Shown here one piece after another: positions 41,450 to 42,923 of a DNA stretch of 42,923 bases. Within the stretch, counting starts at the first letter, position 1, and each line of letters begins with the position of its first letter. The stretch is from assembly GCA_938074445.1 (NCBI GenBank), contig CALJEK010000020.1:1-42923 (forward strand). The letters are read 5' to 3'. A program made the position numbers and the translations under genes. The notes under the pieces are model-generated. The model saw only the letters and a list, made by a program, of their open reading frames with translations, did no database searches and was not told the DNA's origin. The DNA is from Candidatus Kryptoniota bacterium (lineage in GTDB: Bacteria > Bacteroidota > Ignavibacteria > Kryptoniales > Kryptoniaceae).

Positions 41450-42670
41450 ATGAATCTCGAAGATACAATCCTTTCGGCATATCATTCGATCAAAAGCAAT
41501 CCGATGCGTTCATTCTTGACCATACTTGGTATAATTATCGGGGTTGCTGCAGTCATAGCAATGGTCGCAATTGGTCAAGGTGCGCAATATTCGGTTCAAA
41601 AACAGATTGAGTCGCTTGGGACAAATGTTCTCGTTGTTTTTCCAGGAGCTCAAACCCAAGCAGGTAGGGTAAGAATGGAGGTGGGAATGGTAAGTCGGTT
41701 AACGATTGAGGATGTTGAGGCTATAAAAAGTCAATGCGACGCTGTTGCATATGCAACCCCGATTGTTAGAACAGGAGCGCAGGTTATCTATGGGAATAAC
41801 AATTGGAGAACTGGAATTTATGGTGTTAACACGGACTATTTCCAAATAAGGGCGTGGAGAGTTTCATCAGGAAATTATTTTACAGAGCAGGATGTCAAAG
41901 CTGGGGCAAAGGTTTGTGTTATAGGTCAAACTGTGAAAAATGCTCTTTTTGGTGATGAAGATCCGGTTGGTAAAATCATAAGAATTCGAGATGTCCCAGT
42001 AAAGGTTGTTGGGGTTCTCGAACCGAAAGGACAAAATGTAATGGGACAGGATCAGGACGATATAATTATTGCTCCATATACGACTGTTATGACACGGCTT
42101 TCAAGATTCTTTTTTATCGGCTCAATTCTCGTTTCTGCGGTAAGCCCGAACCTAATTCCTGTTGCTCAACAGCAGATAACCCAGGTGTTAAGAGAAAAAC
42201 ATAAGATTCAACCGTGGCAGGAAGATGATTTTACAGTTAGAACTCAAGATGAGATTGCATCCACAGCTCAAGAGACATCCAGAATTATGACGATTTTACT
42301 CGGGAGCATCGCTTCTGTTTCACTTATTGTGGGAGGAATTGGAGTGATGAACATAATGCTTGTTTCTGTGACCGAGAGAACGCGTGAGATCGGGATTCGT
42401 ATTTCAGTTGGTGCTCGTAAGAGGGATATACTTTTCCAATTTTTGTTAGAGTCAGTTGTTTTAACGCTTACCGGTGGAATTTTGGGGATAATTTTAGGGG
42501 TCTTATTGTCAAAGTTAATCTCTGGGTTTGCGGGTTGGCCTGTTTTCGTCTCTGCTGGAGCTATACTTCTTGCTTTTTCCTTTTCAGCTGCTGTTGGAAT
42601 TTTCTTTGGATTTTATCCGGCGAGAAAAGCAGCGAATTTGAACCCTGTTGAGGCTTTGAGGTATGAATGA
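41450..42670 (+). CDS. MacB-like ABC permease (antimicrobial peptide/efflux type)
   Basis: A 406-residue inner-membrane permease of the MacB/FtsX family. The N-terminus SNPMRSFLTILGIIIGVAAVIAMVAIG leads to a periplasmic MacB core domain (about 50-245), and the C-terminal helices contain GGIGVMNIMLVSVTERTREIGIRISVGA and FGFYPARKAANLNPVEALRYE. MacB-type systems export macrolides, peptides or similar, with an ATPase and an MFP adaptor that are not beside this gene. ATG at 41450; no strong ribosome-binding site. Different in sequence from the LolE-type gene at 34856. Confidence 0.9.
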   Translation: MNLEDTILSAYHSIKSNPMRSFLTILGIIIGVAAVIAMVAIGQGAQYSVQKQIESLGTNVLVVFPGAQTQAGRVRMEVGMVSRLTIEDVEAIKSQCDAVAYATPIVRTGAQVIYGNNNWRTGIYGVNTDYFQIRAWRVSSGNYFTEQDVKAGAKVCVIGQTVKNALFGDEDPVGKIIRIRDVPVKVVGVLEPKGQNVMGQDQDDIIIAPYTTVMTRLSRFFFIGSILVSAVSPNLIPVAQQQITQVLREKHKIQPWQEDDFTVRTQDEIASTAQETSRIMTILLGSIASVSLIVGGIGVMNIMLVSVTERTREIGIRISVGARKRDILFQFLLESVVLTLTGGILGIILGVLLSKLISGFAGWPVFVSAGAILLAFSFSAAVGIFFGFYPARKAANLNPVEALRYE

Positions 42671-42706
42671 TTTTTTGTATTTTTTTAAAAAACTGCTTTG
42701 CGATAA

Positions 42707-42923
42707 ATGAAAATTGGCAGATTTGAAATTGACAACATCTATTGTGGGGATTCGCTCGAACTTATGAAAGAAATTCCAGATGAAACCATTGATTTAATTA
42801 TAACTGATCCACCGTTTGCTATCGATTTCAAAGCCAAAAGAAATAATTACAACAGGACCCCAGAAAGAGTTCTTGAAGGATATAATGAGATACCGAAGGA
42901 AAAATATTATGATTTTTCGTTTG
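42707..42923 (+). CDS. DNA methyltransferase (N6-adenine/N4-cytosine type), 3' end cut by window
   Basis: The first 72 codons of a site-specific DNA methyltransferase. The visible part runs MKIGRFEIDNIYCGDSLEL and then IPDETIDLIITDPPFAIDF: a DPPF catalytic motif IV (usual DPPY/DPPF), preceded by the CGDSLELM stretch of beta-class enzymes. The rest, including the AdoMet motif and any restriction partner, lies outside the window. ATG at 42707 is chosen as the only ATG before this motif; no clear ribosome-binding site. Restriction-modification or orphan enzyme cannot be told. Confidence 0.75.
   Translation, partial: MKIGRFEIDNIYCGDSLELMKEIPDETIDLIITDPPFAIDFKAKRNNYNRTPERVLEGYNEIPKEKYYDFSF

Overview
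The window is a dense, gene-rich stretch of bacterial chromosome with AT-rich, lysine/glutamate-rich coding sequence, very short intergenic gaps and many 1-40 bp gene overlaps. Outer-membrane proteins (a D15-type barrel, a small barrel and a large unrecognised secreted protein), lipoproteins, TrkH and histone-H1-like (Hc1) proteins of the kind found in the Bacteroidota/Chlorobi/Ignavibacteria (FCB) group, and a Thermus-like seven-iron ferredoxin suggest a diderm, probably thermophilic member of the FCB superphylum (Kryptonia/Ignavibacteria-like is my best guess; this is inference). Unlike classical Bacteroidota, many genes have clear GGAGG-type ribosome-binding sites, and several have E. coli-like TTGAnn-17-TAnnnT promoters. 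TTG starts are frequent. Two tRNA genes are present and neither encodes CCA. I see no insertion sequence, prophage, CRISPR array or rRNA.

Layout. 1-2127: 3' part of a hybrid sensor kinase. 4879-2124 (minus): DUF1844 protein, NAD kinase, HD hydrolase, DedA-like membrane protein and a Tat/lipoprotein Rieske protein. 5067-8345 (plus): a serine-palmitoyltransferase-like enzyme, a GNAT-like protein (possible bacterial ceramide synthase) and IlvE; then tRNA-Gln (minus). 8523-11371 (plus): BamA/D15-like barrel, deoxyhypusine-synthase-like protein, H1-like protein. 12598-11381 (minus): membrane metallophosphoesterase. 12662-18420 (plus): tRNA-Phe, unknown secreted protein, orphan ABC ATPase, leucine dehydrogenase, NusB, UMF1-type MFS transporter. 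21985-18422 (minus): CutA, PotC, PotD, ferredoxin, PurM. 22133-24842 (plus): fur-feoA-feoB with a near-perfect palindrome over the predicted start of transcription.

32624-24839 (minus) is a run of eight closely spaced genes: a receiver-DHp protein without a kinase ATPase domain, an NtrC-type sigma-54 activator, RlmB, an M20 amidohydrolase, KtrB, KtrA, QueD and QueE. 32937-36088 (plus): a small barrel protein with its own strong promoter and terminator, a subtilisin-like lipoprotein protease, and a LolC/E-type permease. 36156-37337 (plus): a histidine-containing membrane protein followed by YceI, resembling the yceJ-yceI pair of E. coli. 38407-37343 (minus): release factor 1. 38547-41394 (plus): pyrR-pyrB-pyrC with a strong terminator hairpin between pyrR and pyrB. 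41450-42670: MacB-type permease. 42707 to the end: the start of a DNA methyltransferase cut by the window edge.

Themes that tie genes together: BCAA/amino-acid nitrogen metabolism (ilvE, leucine dehydrogenase), possible sphingolipid synthesis, polyamine uptake and use (potCD, the DHS-like enzyme), iron uptake (fur-feoAB), potassium uptake (ktrAB), queuosine precursor synthesis (queDE), pyrimidine synthesis (pyrRBC), and two sets of phosphorelay components. Most genes are standard. The most interesting items are the receiver-DHp phosphotransfer candidate, the putative sphingolipid gene pair, the Fur-site palindrome, and the two possible attenuation devices (before nusB and before pyrB).
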